Below are positions 52,635 through 53,765 of a stretch of 53,765 bases of DNA, piece by piece (within the stretch, counting starts at the first letter, position 1; every line of letters begins with the position of its first letter). The DNA is taken from contig CAISYL010000208.1 in assembly GCA_903889655.1 (NCBI GenBank), forward strand, positions 1-53,765, given 5' to 3'. This DNA comes from an uncultured Alphaproteobacteria bacterium. GTDB lineage: Bacteria > Pseudomonadota > Alphaproteobacteria > Parvibaculales > Parvibaculaceae. Both the position numbers and the translations under genes were made by a program. The notes under the pieces were generated by a model. It was not told the DNA's origin. It was given only the letters and a program-made list of their open reading frames with translations, and did no database searches.

Positions 52635-53765
52635 ATGGACGCCGCCAAAAACCTCTTTTCCTACCGCAAACACTGGGCCCACCGCTTCGGCGTGGCGCCT
52701 TTCCTGCCGATGTCGCGCGCGGAAATGGACGAACTGGGCTGGGATCAATGCGATGTGATCCTCGTCACCGGCGATGCCTATGTCGATCACCCCAGCTTCG
52801 GTATGGCTATTATCGGCCGTCTGCTGGAAGCGCAGGGCTTCCGCGTCGGCATCATCGCCCAGCCGGACTGGCAGAGCGCCGAACCCTTCAAGGTGCTGGG
52901 GAAACCTGCCCTCTATTTCGGCGTGACCGGCGGCAACATGGATTCCATGGTGAACCGCTACACCTCGGACCGCCGCCTCAGACATAACGACAGCTACACG
53001 CCGGGCGGCGAAGGCGGCGCACGGCCGGACCGCTCGACCATCGTCTATGCGCAGCGCTGCCGCGAAGCCTACAAGGACGTGCCGATCGTGCTCGGCGGCA
53101 TCGAGAGTTCGCTGCGCCGTATCGCGCATTACGACTACTGGTCGGACAAGGTGCGCCGCTCGATCCTGATCGACGCCAAGGCCGACATTCTTCTTTATGG
53201 CAATGCCGAGCGCGCGGTCGTCGAAGTGACGCACCGGATCGCGAAAGGCGAGAAGCCTTCGGAACTCGACGACGTGCGCGGCGTCGCGGTGACGAAGCCC
53301 GCCGTGCCGGAAGGCTGGTTCGAGGCGCATGCCGACGACATCGAGGATGGCGACGAAGGTGGGCGCATCCGGAATGAGCGCACCGTCGTGCGCCTTCCCT
53401 CCTACGAGCAGGTCTCGACCGATCCGGAAACCTATGCGCGCGCCTCGCGCGTGCTTCACCGCGAAAGCAATCCGGGCAATGCCCGCGCGCTGGTCCAGCG
53501 TCACGGCAATCAGGAAGTCTGGCTGACGCCGCCGCCCATTCCGCTCGAAACGGCGGAGATGGACGCGGTCTACGACCTGCCTTACGCCCGCGCGCCGCAT
53601 CCCTCTTACGAGGGCAGGAAGATTCCCGCCTGGGAGATGATCCGCTTCTCGGTGACGATCATGCGCGGCTGCTTCGGCGGTTGCTCCTTCTGCTCGATCA
53701 CCGAGCATGAAGGCCGCATCATTCAGAGCCGCTCGGAAGCCTCGATCATCAAGGAGATCGAGACG
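52635..53765 (+). CDS. YgiQ-family radical SAM protein, N-terminal part
   Basis: 377 residues are visible; the frame runs off the right edge (the family is usually about 650-700 residues). The N-terminal YgiQ domain is seen in [42 protein letters not shown] and VGIIAQPDW. The radical SAM motif Cys-x3-Cys-x2-Cys is in [19 protein letters not shown]. It uses an iron-sulfur cluster and SAM; the reaction of YgiQ proteins is not established. No good ribosome site precedes the ATG at 52635, and the frame is open further upstream (TTG at 52599). Confidence 0.88.
   Translation, partial: MDAAKNLFSYRKHWAHRFGVAPFLPMSRAEMDELGWDQCDVILVTGDAYVDHPSFGMAIIGRLLEAQGFRVGIIAQPDWQSAEPFKVLGKPALYFGVTGGNMDSMVNRYTSDRRLRHNDSYTPGGEGGARPDRSTIVYAQRCREAYKDVPIVLGGIESSLRRIAHYDYWSDKVRRSILIDAKADILLYGNAERAVVEVTHRIAKGEKPSELDDVRGVAVTKPAVPEGWFEAHADDIEDGDEGGRIRNERTVVRLPSYEQVSTDPETYARASRVLHRESNPGNARALVQRHGNQEVWLTPPPIPLETAEMDAVYDLPYARAPHPSYEGRKIPAWEMIRFSVTIMRGCFGGCSFCSITEHEGRIIQSRSEASIIKEIET

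Noticed and set aside
1-53765. CRISPR arrays, tRNA or rRNA genes, insertion sequences, prophage genes and attachment sites
   Set aside because: I looked for spaced direct repeats, TpsiC-arm-like sequences, transposase or integrase motifs and found none that hold up.

Overview
The window is GC-rich, gene-dense and reads as alphaproteobacterial chromosome, probably Hyphomicrobiales. The grounds are the CheA N-terminus, KGG-repeat stress protein, bactofilin, OprB porin and Anbu proteasome-like cluster. A Parvibaculum-like organism is my best guess, but it rests on general resemblance only. I see no rRNA, tRNA, insertion sequence, phage or CRISPR.

Layout. Positions 1-6.6 kb: the start of cheA, a GAF-like gene, a KGG stress protein, an AhpD-like peroxidase, an OprB porin, and a histidine kinase/HerA-ATPase pair. 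6.8-14.6 kb: a phospholipase D/VTT fusion coupled to an endonuclease/phosphatase-fold gene, gabT, a TetR regulator, a TIM-barrel isomerase-like gene, a bactofilin with its terminator, and a fatty acid hydroxylase family protein. 14.6-19.1 kb: a TetR gene divergent from a four-gene operon (DUF1214, sulfotransferase, SDR, NTF2-like) of unknown substrate.

19.1-32.3 kb, all on the minus strand, is the centrepiece: a guanidine-use locus. Transcription order is LysR, an unrecognised protein, a 2-oxoglutarate/Fe(II) oxygenase, an ABC substrate-binding protein, an intrinsic terminator, a sigma-54-type promoter, a guanidine-I (ykkC) riboswitch, ABC permease, ABC ATPase, two DUF1989 proteins (carboxyguanidine deiminase pair), a biotin-dependent urea/guanidine carboxylase and allophanate hydrolase. 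Read together, guanidine is imported, carboxylated, deiminated to allophanate and hydrolysed to ammonia and CO2. The sigma-54 -12 element lies just upstream of the aptamer, so transcription would begin almost exactly at the riboswitch. The RNA behind the aptamer can fold to hide or expose the permease ribosome-binding site. This looks like a two-input gate (nitrogen or bEBP signal plus guanidine). The oxygenase and its unknown partner may feed guanidine or a related compound into the pathway; that part is inference.

32.4-36.3 kb: the Anbu cluster (proteasome-like protease, transglutaminase, alpha-E protein, ATP-grasp protein). 36.5-37.7 kb: a PAS histidine kinase, followed by two abutting perfect hairpins. 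37.9-43.8 kb: a copper-resistance regulon with two near-identical CueR-type 19-bp-spacer promoters, driving a P1B ATPase and then a small His/Cys protein, CopA multicopper oxidase, CopB and a cupredoxin. 43.8-45.5 kb: an MBL-fold hydrolase and an SDR. 45.5-51.0 kb: an agmatine locus holding both known routes from N-carbamoylputrescine: the amidase AguB, and putrescine carbamoyltransferase plus carbamate kinase, with an antiporter-like permease. The window ends with a TPR lipoprotein and a YgiQ-type radical SAM gene cut by the window edge.
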